Positions 35,755 to 47,543 of a DNA stretch of 64,000 nucleotides are shown here, piece by piece; positions within the stretch are counted from its first letter, which is position 1; each line of letters begins with the position of its first letter. This stretch comes from Lytechinus variegatus (lineage: Eukaryota; Echinodermata; Echinoidea; Temnopleuroida; Toxopneustidae). Both the position numbers and the translations under genes were made by a program. The stretch covers positions 15,956,402 through 16,020,401 of the forward strand of contig NC_054756.1 of NCBI RefSeq assembly GCF_018143015.1. Direction: 5' to 3'. The notes beneath the pieces are model-generated. The model did no database searches. It was not told where the DNA came from and saw nothing but the letters and a program-made list of their open reading frames with translations.

Positions 35755-38700
35755 CTGAAAAAGAAATATAAAGAAAAAATCTTGAACTCATAAACAACAC
35801 TAAAGATTGCAAAGCGGCAGACATGGAGGCATTGCAGATTTTGAAATCAATTAAAGCACCTTAAATTTTCACTCTAAAGTGTTTTAACCAATTAACAATT
35901 TACATGAATGGTGTGTACAATTCTGGCAGGCATTTTGTATGTCTGTATGTATAATGTTAACAGGACATCGATGAAAACAGCTTTACTGATTCAATTGTTT
36001 TGTTTTTTATTCTGTGTACAAATGTTGATAAATAGATAAAATGAAAAAAATTATATGATTACTAATTACGCCTTTCTCCTAACGTGATCAACAGCCAATC
36101 AAAATCAAGGATTCCATGGAAGCTATCATACTTTGCTTTCCATACATTTTGTTATTCACCTGTACAGTAATGACACGAAGAGAAGCACGGCAGTACATAC
36201 TAGAAAGAGGATGGCGCCACCTGCTGCCAGGCCGGCAATAGTTGCTGTATTACAAAGGAAGAAGAAATAACACCATCATATTTACACGATTGTAAACTCC
36301 CTTTGAAATAATAAAGAAATTCAAACTCGCATTTACGAGATTTAAATGGAACTGACACGTATCAATGACAAATCAAGAATTAGGCGAAGGTCAAATTTTT
36401 TCTTTTGAAAACGTACGAAGGAGAAATGTCTAAATATCTTCTAGGAGTGGCACTGACGACAGGCAAACTTAAATCACACGGAAGAGAAATGTTCTTTGAG
36501 GAATCTACCACATTAATGACTCACAGTATTAGCTCTCGAGTGGGATATTGATTGATGGGTATCGGGGGAGCTTCCCCGTCTCAGATTGTATATCCCGTCC
36601 AGACAACTTTCTCGGGGTACTGAAGGGGCTCGGGGATCCCATTAATGATCGACAAAAGGAAAAACTATCAATAACATAAAAACTATAACAAAAGTTTGAT
36701 AATCAATTGGCTGTTTGCAACCATCGAAATTTTCATTAAATATCTGCAGCATGAAGTCTACGATATCCACAAGCCATAGACAAAATATCATTTGACTTTA
36801 GTAAAATATTCCTTGGAAGGCAATATTATTTTCCGCGACTGGTTACAAGATTAGCGACAAAGATGATCCCGAAAGACAACATTAGGATGTCATCAACACT
36901 AATGCCGGTCGGTGAATTATTTTGTTTCTCTTGTTAATGATAAAATTGATTTTACATAATATCTGGATTCTGACAGAACAGCCGAATAAAAAATCGAAAT
37001 GTCAACAATACCTTTCAGAAGGCAATTATAGCACCTTTCGGAGGGAATCCCTAGCGTCCGTCGTCATGGTCATACCCGCACTGTGAAATACGAGTGCTGG
37101 CCGTAAGGTTGGGGAATTCCTACGGCTCTGATTTTGAAAAGATGCCGAAATACAATTCGGCAGGTATAGCACGCCTTCCTTTTGCTATTGTTTTTGTCAT
37201 TATACTCTTGATTCTGGAATACATATATTGTAGCAGTGGGTACAGGGACATCTTTCCCCCATCTTCCTCTAGGCCATTGTATGCCACAAGCACTCGTTTC
37301 CCAGATCATGGTTGGAGTAACATTCAAAGGAATTTGAAGTACTGCTAGCATGGCTTGTATGACCGATTATTGACAGGTTCCGGGGCGGTAAGTCCAGGGG
37401 CTGATGGTTCTCCAAGCATGTGAGTAAGCTTGCTATTTCTGTCGAAATTCCTTCCCATTCTTCCTCTCCCCATTCTAAGCTGGCTATGTTTTACATGACC
37501 ACATTCTCAAACCTATTTGATTTCTTCAACTTCTTTTCATTTTTTAGTCTACCCATTTTCCTTCTTGTCAATGACTTTGGTAATAGCGATTTTTCATGTT
37601 TCCCTCTTAATTTCATCATGCACCTGTTGTGCTCCCTTCAGAATGAAAATACATTTTTTTAAAGCTTAATGTTAGTACAATTGGTGACATATCAAGCATT
37701 GTATGGTTGAGGGGGGAGAGTTGATCCATTACTTGTCGATTATTCTTTGCAAGCCGAAAAATAAAGGTGTGCCGCGGCAGAGGGGTGGGGGGGGGGGGGG
37801 GGGAGAGTTCCCGCTGACAAGTACCTTATTTTCAAACCGAAAAGTTGGAACTTTCATTACTATGGAAACACACTTTACAACTCACATGTTGACACGTTCT
37901 GCCCGGTAAACTGTACGACCGCGGTTGTTGAGGCCTTGTCTCGACTGAAGATCGTCGTTGGTGGCGCCCTCCTATCTGTCTGAAGGATTTTTGCAGTGGT
38001 TTTTCGGCCTCTTGTGGATACGGCAGTGGTTTCCTCGGGCGTCGACTGAGCGGTTGTGGTTGGTAACGCTGTGGCGACCGTCGTTTCAGCAGTTGTCGTG
38101 GGAGCTGATATTGGTTGTAACACAGCTATGTTGATAATATGGGGGGGGGGGAGGGGAACGATAGAATGTATTAAACCAACAAACGCTCTCATAAACTTAA
38201 CTATAATTTCATGACAATATGCCTAATAAATCTTTTACACTCATCAGGAAGAATGTGTGATTTGTAGATCGTCAGTCAACTATAAGGTATAATCTAAAAT
38301 AGAGGGAGGAATTTGCAAGTGTCAGAAAAATGGATCGGTAAATAATCACATATACTTGTAAGCTTTCTTTATAAAGATGAATTTCAGCCCATTATGAGTA
38401 ATAAAGTCTGCCGTGACTGCTACTGTTTACCCAATACCGAAGCACCCTCAAAACAGCTTTCAAAGTACCATTCTGACATTTAAGTGTGCTAATTAGGATT
38501 GTTGGTCTGTCGTCTTACAATGGCAAGGTAATCTGACTGGAAACATGTCTATAAAAGGGGTATGAGTAGTTAAGTAATCAATCTTCCTTGACATTCATGG
38601 ACCGCTCGTGGCATTACAACATCCTCTATTTCCACCCTAAACCTTGACCGTGACCCACAGTCTCACGTCTTCTTGACCCAGAATCTACGCCTACAATAAG

Positions 38701-41700
38701 AATAATGTAGATCAAAATAGAGTATATTAGATATACCATAAAAATATATAGGTCGAAAAGCAGATTTTTCGCTTTCACACAACTCGTTTCTCGCCCAGTC
38801 AATAGTTTGGAAAAGACTTTCAACCACTGATTAAACCCAGATGAAAAGCCAAGCAGAATAAGAAAATGGAAACGCTATCTCTGTCATTAATATCGTTTAT
38901 GCAGTCAACAAAATCGGCATACTATCGTACTAGTCAGTGATAAGGCGCCCTCTTGTGGCACAACCATTGATAAAGAATACAGTATGGACAGGGTAGGAGA
39001 AAAAAATACATCAAAGTAAATTTGATTTGGAAAAGTTTTAGGTAAAACTGGTATTAGGTTTACGAAGTTGAAAGGGAAAGTGAAAAACATTGAACGTTTT
39101 TAGATTATAACTCAGTAGGACAACGTTGAAGAGGACGATACACTAAAAACCACACCTCCAAAATGTCAAAATTCTGGGATCATCACACATTTTACTTTAA
39201 TGTCCTCTATCGTTACACATCTCGTGGTCGAGGTAGCCGATTGACCCCGATTGAAAAGACGCCGATTCGGATGCCATTCCTTCATGGGCCTAATTATGTA
39301 ACCTTATCATCGAGTTTTGGAAACTGTATAACAGCAATAATAATTGTACACTGATATTGCGCAAATTCTATATGTGCATTCTCAACTGCCCATTACCATG
39401 ATTACAATAATGGTAATATTATTACCCCGGCTATACTGTATTATAGTCTTGCTGCCTACAGACGTTCTGGCATTCGAGGGATTTCTTACTGGCTACCCAC
39501 TCACCTCACGTCACCAGGGTTTAGTCCCGCATATTACGGGTAAATTTCTTGCGAAGGTAAACACACCAGGGCTTGGAATCGAACCCACGTACGTCCCTCA
39601 GATTGAACAACGAGAGTCATAACCACAAGCCTACGACGCCCTTACATAATAATTTTATCCGAGACCTTCAAAATGAAGTATTTTTTTTCTCATTGTATGG
39701 AACAGGTCAATGTTGGAAATTTTGTGTCGTGTCGTTTCACAAGGAACTTCGAAGGGTGTACAAGACAAGATTTTTCACATGTATACAGATCTATATGTTT
39801 CTTGAGAGATTAAACGCGAATGAAGCACATATACCTCTTTGACTGTTTGACTTATAAACCAACGAACATTTCATATACAGAGTTAAGTCCCCATCTGCAC
39901 TTTCAAAAAGAATCGTTTTGTATCTATCACAGAAAGTCTTCGGGTGACTTTCTTTGTCTATTATAGTGATGACACTCTGATCCTACATCCGAGAGTTCTA
40001 AGAATAACATTTTGACCTGACCTTGAAGATGAAAATGGCGGGAAATTCCGCTCGTGCTCTTCTGCTTCCCTCTACAAACACCGAACTACTTGAGGTGTTA
40101 GGGCTTTTCTATTTGGAATTGTCAGTCAGGTGAATCTGGATGGTTTTATAAAGCGCTGTCATAATTTCCCCATGTGGACCGCCCTGCTGAGCATGCATGT
40201 CGGGTGATCTTCTTCAATAGCGGAAACCGATATTTACCTGAATCAGAAAAGATTTGGGACGGCACCATCCATGTGCTTACATTGATTGTTGAAGAAGGGG
40301 GTAATTGGATAGGACATTTCATTTGGCATATTTCCCTTTCCCTTTTGTAACAACCATGCCTACGATATACCTGGAGTCATTAAAAGAATTATAATTATAG
40401 TTATGAATATCGTCATATGGTTCTTATAATGTCTTTATTCCTGTCCCCTCTTTCTCCCCTTTCAAAAGGTTGCCAAGCGGAAGTGAAATTATTGCTCACG
40501 ACCTGGGGTTCCCTGTTGAAAGAATCGCAGCGATACGTACCCAACCCCGAAAATCAAATGCAACTATTCAACCAATCAGGAACAAACATTTTGGACTTTT
40601 GTAGTTCGTGAAAACGTATCTCTAAAGGGAAAATGGCCCCTGGTGCTTGAAATGGCGACCGTTTGTATCGATCATCGCATATTTTAGGAAGTATAACGTC
40701 ATGAGACAGTTTCAATGTTCCCTAAAACAGGTGTCACCATGAACATGGTGAATGCTTCAATCCGTCGACTGATGATCGCCCGTATTAAAGCCGAGTTGTA
40801 TGGCGTCACGCGTTACGAATCCCGATTGGTTAGGGGGTTTTCTACCTTTAAACACATTAAACAGCTTCCCTTCTATGCCTTCTTCCTCCTCTTTAACGCC
40901 AGCCAGATTGATCTCACATGTAGAATATCAAATGCCAATTAAGCTGAATGTTTTTTTTAGGGGGGATAATCATATCAAAGCACATTTAACAACTACATCT
41001 ATAAGAAAAAAAACATGGTATCAGTTTTAGAGAAGGCCCAATATATCCCACTTTTTATAAATTATATTAATAAATCAGTCACCCCCCCCCCATTTCCATG
41101 TTTCCATTCCCCCAATAATACTTTTCACCAAAGTGAAAGTCACGGACCTGTTCCCTTTGTTATTTTTACCTTCCGATCTACTCAGTTGTCAATAATGGGA
41201 AAACGGAAGCTTGTTTTATCCCAAAATTATAACGTGAAACATATTTCAGATTAAAATAATGTGAGAAGAGCTTTAAAGGCTGACTAATTAGTAAAACATG
41301 AGTGAGGTGTCTGTTGGCGTTTTAGAAAGTGTTTCATGTATCTTCTTCTCAAAATCATCGAAGGTTTGCCACTATGTGTATTAATGAAGACTAGATAAGT
41401 ACTGAAAGGTATTTATCATCCCTACTGATTTCAAGAAGGATGCTACCTTGTCCACGATTGCTTAAAGAAAGTTTGATTTCAAAATGAAGCTTAGGAAATA
41501 CATGTGATAGATTTTAGTTTTAAATAAGGTCATGTTGTGTATTCTGATTTAAAATAGGACCCGGCTTCCACAACGCCCCCTCCCACCAATAATCAAAACC
41601 ATCGCGACACCTTGAAATTTCCAGAAGCAGTCGTGATGGTTCATATCAAATCATTTTGTGCCTGGAGCTTTGATCTTTATCGACCAATAAAACTAAAATC

Positions 41701-44691
41701 GAAGGCATTGTCTTTTAGTATTTTACTTTTATACAACGGGTCGAGGTGTGATTACACACCGAATAGAGAAAACTCCGGTAAGGGTCCATTTTTATTATCA
41801 GATTTCATCATTACTCTTCATATTTTTAGTTTTATCGATTTAGATAGCTCTTTTAAAAAGTCAGGATTGCCATCGATTATTTTCTTCTTTTGTAATTTGA
41901 CCATTTAACTTTTTATGGATGAAGTTGGTTTACCCATGGAGCTATGGACCTATTAACAGCTCCATGGTTTAGCTAACTCTTTATATTTTATTTTAAACTA
42001 GAAGTGATCTTGGCGATACGGATCGATGACCCTCAATGGAGCTGTATTCCGAAAACCTTTCTGTGTTACTTACTGCGAAAGACCGCGAGCTTCTGCACAC
42101 CACCGCAACTCTCTGTCGGATTCCCGACGCACGTCACCTGGCAGTGCTTGTCTGCGTAACGTCCTTGACGCGCGTAATCCGTCACGGCACTACCGCAGTA
42201 ACATTCACTCGCATACTCGACCCCAGCGTACATGTGTCCAAGTTCCATACAGTAGGTCATGCAGACCTGCGGGGACATGACGCTTGTGAAGGGGTAGTTT
42301 GCCGCGGTTAGGACGCGGTCGTACCGGCTATCGCCGTAGCAACCGAGATAGTGTTCATCTGAAAATGTGGAAGAAAATAGAGTGGTTCGCGATTAATAAA
42401 GGTCTATTAAATTATTGTCACATAATCATGCATTGATAGCTGCGGTCATATGGAGTAAAATAATCTTTAAAAAAAAAAATTGTAAAAAATAAATATTAAT
42501 ATGAGCACTTAAAACTACTTTTTAACTTCTAAATAAGTTCATTTTCTGACTTATGACCTATCAGGTTTCATGCCACAATTTGAAAGTATAATCGAACTTA
42601 AAGTGATATAAATATAAGTCATTCATTCTGGCAATCCTACGATTATTTGTTTGTTTTGATATGATTGTGATTATGAAGACTTATCATAAAGTCAAAGTTC
42701 CTTTGAGTGACGGTATTATTTAAATATGATTTTATATGATAATGCCTGACAGACAGCTTAACCCAGAAAATCATATAGACCCATCCCTGTAGCGTCTTTC
42801 TAATTCATCTTTTCGAAAATGATAATCGCCATGATGACACTGTGCTTGACTCTTCTATTACTCTTTGATTTCTCTCATTTAACTTTGCAACACAATATTA
42901 CAGGATTAAGATATCATGCCACCGCTTTATCCGCATGGGACAAAGATGGCGGATGTTGGTTCGTTACCATAGCAACTAGCCCAAGCCGGTGTACACGCTT
43001 CTAGAGTACTGGTATCAAGAGGAGTCCGGGGGCAATCGTTGATTTCCGCTTCGCCTGTCAACGAAAAATGATGTAAATACATGGAAATAGATGAGTGTTG
43101 AGTGGAAGTTGGCCTACATGGACCCCCAAAGTGCAGAGAGATGACCTTTATAATACACCGATGGGCATAAACAAAAATAGTAATCAGTGTTTGATTATAA
43201 TCAACCGTGTCAACAGTCCTTAGATCATGTAGATTTTGCTTGCTCTTATAACAGATGTGAGGGCCGCAAAAGAGTAGGGGGATTCTGTAATGTACCGTTA
43301 TCGGCTGTTGAATAAAAGAACGTAAAACGTAAGATGTAATAAAAACATTTAAAAGATAAAAAAAAATATATAGATGGTGATGACAATATCTTAATGCAAA
43401 TTTTTAAATCTGCCATTTGGGGATTTTTTTTTAATCTGACATAAACAATAGGCACTAAGAATGCTTTAAAACAAAACCCTTTACTACTTCTTCCTCATGT
43501 TTTCGGAAATTGATAAACCTATTCAACATGGTCAATAGGCTATTAGAGAGTTTTCGCTCAGCAACGTACGAAAGAGTCAGGAACAGAGTAAATGTATCGA
43601 AAATTTCCGTCAATGACAAAGAGCAGCTAGGAAGTCTTTATCGAGAAAGTGAACCGGAAGAGCAGTTTCGTTACATTTTTCAGAGCTGACGAAAATTTGC
43701 TAATGGTATTTCGTTGCCTAAAATCAAGCAGGACTGGAATCAAGGAATAAACTGCTGTTTTGATTCACCAATTTTCGACAAAGACCTCTTTGTTGTTCTT
43801 TGCCATGATGGGCATTTAACAATACATTTTCTATGTTCTTGAATCCTTCGCACATCACTGAGCGAAAACTCGGTATTATGCAACCGCCAACCCGCGAAAT
43901 CTACTCCAGACCGATCAGAGCGATCGCGTTATTTCCAATTCCATCTTAGCGGGTTTCGCAATTGCAACGGGAGACGGTTTCTACAACATAGTAAACCTAT
44001 TGAAAATGCCCGACAAAATCACAATGAAGAGCAGAGAGGTATTTGTCGAAAATTGGTGAACCAGGGCTCCGTAACACAAAGATTACCGATCAATCGCTAA
44101 ATGAACTGACCAATCAATATCAATATTACGCGCGCATTAGGGACCAATCAGTGCGGTTTTTCATATTTGCAATCCATCGCAAACCTTTGTGATACGGAGC
44201 CCAGGAGAGCAGATCGTCCTAAGATTCGGACCGGATGATAAATTGCAAAATAGTCGTTTATCCAGCTAGAGTCCAGGACGACACTGCAGTCCCTATTTAC
44301 CGACCTCCGACAAAGCCTGCTTTGTCGTGAAGGGCTTTTGGCAATAGATTCCCTGCGTCATGGAAGGCGTCCCAGCAGTGTTGTGAAAACTCTCTATTAT
44401 ATATACATATCTGTATGTCTGTTTCGTTGAGGTGACAATAAAGTTTAATAGGGTACCTACTTCCTGTACAGCTGAACAGTTGGTTGTAGAAGGATATCGG
44501 TCTATCAGGGTTGGTCTCCTCTACCGTGAATGCCCGACTGGCTCCTGCCTGACCTAGCTGCCTACAGATGACCTGGACGTCGATGATACCCCACGATGGC
44601 GTGTGGCATACCGTCAGCCATATCGACCTCGCCCCGTCGAGGATCTCGACGATGCCCGAGAACTGACTGGTGCCGTTCACCAAGCGGACCT
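34158..44691 (-). CDS. SRCR-WSC type I membrane receptor with Tyr-rich tail (5' end not found)
   Basis: Six coding exons assemble in frame: 44461-44691 and 42968-43054 (SRCR), 42074-42358 (WSC), 37886-38125 (Ser/Thr-rich stalk), 36160-36244 (membrane helix) and 34158-35754 (cytoplasmic tail with TAG stop). The ectodomain exons are all phase 1-1. SRCR domains bind microbial or protein ligands and WSC domains are linked to carbohydrate binding, so the extracellular part looks like a recognition module. The tail offers many phosphotyrosine sites for SH2 proteins. I infer a cell-surface signalling or phagocytic receptor, perhaps of coelomocytes. SRCR genes are greatly expanded in sea urchins, but I do not know a named gene with this exact order. 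The first exon with the signal peptide must lie upstream (right) of 44691 and was not seen; more ectodomain exons may exist. Confidence 0.85.
36160..36244 (-). CDS. receptor exon: transmembrane helix
   Basis: Encodes TIAGLAAGGAILFLVCTAVL and then LFVSLLYR, one long hydrophobic helix followed directly by the Arg/Lys run of the next exon. The phases fit both neighbours (phase 1 in, phase 2 out). The orientation is type I. Confidence 0.9.
37094..37348 (+). CDS. possible short type II membrane ORF in a receptor intron
   Basis: From an internal ATG at 37142 the frame reads MPKYNSAGIARLPFAIVFVI and a continuing hydrophobic stretch, then a Ser/Pro-rich segment, and stops after NIQRNLKYC. A short basic N-terminus, one helix and a stem is the layout of Golgi glycosyl- or sulfotransferase first exons, but no catalytic part is seen. 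It could equally be chance or a gene fragment. Confidence 0.2.
   Translation: MLAVRLGNSYGSDFEKMPKYNSAGIARLPFAIVFVIILLILEYIYCSSGYRDIFPPSSSRPLYATSTRFPDHGWSNIQRNLKYC
37886..38125 (-). CDS. receptor exon: Ser/Thr-rich stalk
   Basis: Eighty codons rich in Thr, Ser, Ala and Pro (APTTTAETTVATALPTTTAQ and similar), typical of an O-glycosylated mucin-like stalk just before a membrane helix. The donor T/GTGAGT is clear. The acceptor at 38126 has a C-rich tract; an alternative acceptor at 38105 would drop seven residues in the same frame. Confidence 0.8.
38126..42073. other. long receptor intron
   Basis: AT-rich intron with a SINE at 39460-39645. Further 1-1 phase exons could be hidden here, but none was recognised on the minus strand. 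Confidence 0.5.
39460..39645 (-). mobile_element. tRNA-derived SINE
   Basis: Minus-strand head GTAGGCTTGTGGTTATGACT (A box) with a strong B box GGGTTCGATTCC at 39575-39587. The body continues into ACCCTGGTGACGTGAGGTGA. No closed cloverleaf or gene-like tail was found. Confidence 0.65.
42074..42358 (-). CDS. receptor exon: WSC domain
   Basis: Ninety-five codons, phase 1-1, acceptor ACATTTTCAG and donor GCA/GTAAGT. The segment runs from DEHYLGCYGDS through SPQVCMTYCMELGHMYAGVE, ECYCGSAV and HCQVTC to ESCGGVQKLAVFR. Eight cysteines in WSC order and the YAGVE..ECYCG core identify the domain, which occurs in yeast stress sensors, Kremen and polycystin-1. A carbohydrate-binding role is inferred from those families. 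Confidence 0.93.
42968..43054 (-). CDS. receptor exon: C-terminal third of the SRCR domain
   Basis: Twenty-nine codons, phase 1-1, acceptor CGTTGACAG and donor TATG/GTAACG. Joined to the 44461 exon it reads CTGSEAEINDCPR and ends ACTPAWASCY, which is the CxGxE..L..C...C.....C end of an SRCR domain. The usual HxEDAGV signature is replaced by TPAWASC, so this end is divergent. Confidence 0.82.
43545..44060. repeat. inverted repeats in a receptor intron
   Basis: GAGTTTTCGCTCAG (43549) is mirrored by CTGAGCGAAAACTC (43858), and CACCAATTTTCGACAAAGAC (~43765) by TTTGTCGAAAATTGGTG (44042-44058). They may be two overlapping foldback elements. Non-coding. Confidence 0.6.
44066..44200. mobile_element. 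MITE, family D copy 2
   Basis: GCTCCGTAACACAAAG at the left and GTGATACGGAGC at the right. CCAGG flanks both sides (44061-44065 and 44201-44205). It shares GATTGGTC/GACCAATC blocks with 24906-25062 and abuts the foldback at 43545-44060. Confidence 0.75.
44461..44691 (-). CDS. receptor exon: N-terminal two thirds of the SRCR domain
   Basis: Seventy-seven codons, phase 1-1, acceptor TTCCGCTGCAG. It starts EVRLVNGTSQFSGIVEI and contains WLTVCHTPSWGIIDVQVICR, the hallmark of SRCR domains. The donor chosen is GGAA/GTAGGT because it alone joins the 43054 exon in frame; a GTACCC two codons on would shift the frame. The complete domain has six cysteines and two exons, the group A arrangement. Confidence 0.9.
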
Positions 44692-45160
44692 CTGCAGCGG
44701 AATAATGATAAAATGGAAATGTTTGTTGACGGTCGAAGTGAGTTAACGCAAGCCTGCGCCAGAAACTGTTTTGAAGTCTCATCACGCTCGCTGTTACGCA
44801 ATCTGAGCGCGTTGCCAGTAAATCAATCAGTCCGTCAATCAATGAACAAAAAACAACGAAAAATAAACGAATTAAATAACAAAATATAAAGAGGGCTGAA
44901 AGAGAACGTAAAGAATGGCCATGTAGACAATGATAGATGCATTGATAAAGATTGAACAAATTCGGTAACATGGTTAATAAATTTATACATATACATTAAA
45001 AATGAAATTCAATTCAATGGAAAGTAAAACTTATAATTAACGACATAATCGCTTTCAATTCATGAAGTTAGTGCTAATACTTGGTTTGAGTAATATTATA
45101 TTATTAAGTCTGTTACGAACATGACGAAGTTTTGCAAAAGAATGAATGTCTAGCCGACGG

Positions 45161-45456
45161 TTCAATAATCATTTGGTCCAATCATCACTTCGTCTAATCA
45201 CCAGTTGGTCTATTACCATTTCGTGTCATAAGAGGTTGGTCTAATACTCGTTTTATTTTCATTCATTTTACTTTTACCTAGTCTAATTAGACAATTGGTA
45301 TATGGACTAAATGGCAATTGGACCAACTGGTTATTAGAAGAAATGGTGAGTGGACAAAATGGCAACTAGACCATGTGGATATTGGAAGAACTGATGGTAG
45401 ACCAATGATAGTAAACGAGTTGGCAATTGGAAGAATTGGCACATGAAAATAAACCC
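45161..45456. repeat. inverted minisatellite element, copy 5
   Basis: Units such as CATTTGGTCCAATCATCACT on the left, TTTTCATTCATTTTAC at the centre, TTGGACCAACTGGTTATTAG on the right, ending GAAAATAAACCC. The left end is shortened. Confidence 0.75.
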
Positions 45457-46375
45457 GTAAGAGAATGGACACACAGACAGGGGATGGGGCATTAAATCAA
45501 TTTTATCTCATGATGATCTTCAACACATTGTGGCTCATTTCATTTCCACTCCACTCCCTCTTAAAGCCACATATGCTCTCTCTTATCACCCATTTTTACT
45601 TTAAATACGTCGACATTAACAACCACAAATTGCATGAATCACGGAAATATCCAAGTGGCTTGATAGAATTAACCTGTAACACCTAAGTTTGCATAAGGTA
45701 ATTGAAAAAAAAGGATTTTCAAAGGGCGGGAGTGCGAATTCAGTGCTGTCCGGAACTAATTTGAAGGAGTTGGGCTACATAGTTAATGGTTATTTTTAAA
45801 CGCTTTAAATTTTTTATCAAGTTTTATGGTTTTGAATTAAATCATTCCCTCCCAAACCTGAACTTTCTTGTAACTTCTGAAGATTTCCATGGCGAAGAAG
45901 ACATGTAGCAGGTTTAACCAGTGTTGTAGTGCCTTGATGCTCGGCCTTGGCCTTAAGGCGCCTCAAGGCCTATTTTTTCAAAGCCTTGGCCTTGAACATT
46001 CAAGCCTTGGCCTTAAGAGAGCCTTGGCCTTGGCCTTGTGGATTTCGAGCCTTGAAATTTCAAGGCATTTTCAAGGCATTTTCAAGGCTTTTTCAAGGCA
46101 TTTTGTATTTTGTACTTTCATTTGTTTTATACAAGTAATAATAAATGTTTCAATTATTCTGTACATCTAATGACACTAAATACTACCAGTCAGCTGCAGC
46201 AGAAGCAGTAAGTGTACTTAGCAGTGCCATCAATTGCAATTATCATCACATAATTATGTAACAAAGAGAAGTGATGAAAATTAATCTTATTTATTGGGAA
46301 TATGATGTAATCATGACTAATAAGGATAATGACAATATTAATGATAATGATAATAATTATGATTAGGATTATAAT

Positions 46376-47543
46376 CAGTGGCGTAACTACAGGGGGGGCA
46401 TGGGGGCATGTGCCCCCCCCTCCCCCCCCCAATCGGCTGACTAAAAAAGGAGGAAAAGAGGGAGAAAGGAAGAGAAACGTAGTGGGAAAGAAGACATTAA
46501 TGTTCATTATAATGTTATAATTATGTTATGTTACATTACATAAGAAACATTTTTTCATATAAATGACACATAATTTGCTCAGGGCATATGTCTTCATTGT
46601 TCCTGGTGCTCCCATTGTCTGTTTACCGAGATATATAATCCTGTTATACTAAAACCTCCCGTTTTCAAGTCAATATACACCAAACTACCAAATATATTTC
46701 CTCGCACTTCGAGTTATTCTTTTACATGTACAATAGTATGCTTCTTTTTCATGAATACTTTAAGTGATTGTCCCATTTTAAGGTCTTAATATAAAACATT
46801 TCCTGTCCGTGCTTACGTTCGCAGTAGTGGATTGGTGAAAGATGTCTGCTCTCCATCAATTCCTAGAATGAGTCCTTAAAATGTCCCTTTTCTGTTTTCT
46901 GATCTGAATATCAAAAATTTTTAGCTCGCGCTTCGCGCTCGCATCATTTGGTTAGTGAACTACGTAATGTCTTCTTGAATTCCTACAAACAAGCCTTAAA
47001 ATGCCCCTCTTCAGGTCTGAATTTCCTAAATTTTCAGCTCGCGCTTCGCGCTCGCAAGATTTGATTAGTGAGATGGGTATGTTAATCATGATTACAAGTG
47101 CTTTATGTGCATGTTTAGATGTAATTCTAACAAAATCAGCAAGCGCTTATTGGCACTCCCATTAGATGACTATGGTGAGATGTGGATAATCTTAATAGAT
47201 AAAAGATTCCTAAAATATAGTCCTTAAAATCTTCCTGTTTGGGGTCAATATTTACAAAAATTTCAGTTCGCACTTTGCGCTCGCATTATTTAGCGAGACA
47301 GGTACGTATCATGATTACAAAAGATTGATTGTAATGTCCCTTTTTAGGTTTGAATATCAAAAATTTTAAGCTCGCGCTTCGCGCTCGCATTATTTGACTA
47401 GTGAGATACATGTCCGTTTATTGGCACTGTCCTTATAAAAATATCTCTATTTGGTCAGTTTACCTGGCAACTGGGCGCGCTCACTAGGCAATTCCAAGTT
47501 TTTGCTGGTGCCCCCCAATGCCGTGACCCACGCTACGCCACTG
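46376..47543. mobile_element. nested hAT-like element
   Basis: Ends CAGTGGCGTA and TACGCCACTG are perfect 10-bp TIRs. The flanks ATTATAAT (46368-46375) and ATTATAGT (47544-47551) match at 7 of 8 bases. C/G runs follow the left TIR. The interior includes tandem GCTCGCGCTTCGCGCTCGCA units. Non-coding. Confidence 0.75.

Noticed and set aside
44297..44460. Read-through of the SRCR exon with HCWDAFHDAG resembling an SRCR end
   Set aside because: The 87-base exon at 42968-43054 gives a far better SRCR end in the correct phase; the read-through lacks the CxGxE..L..C spacing.
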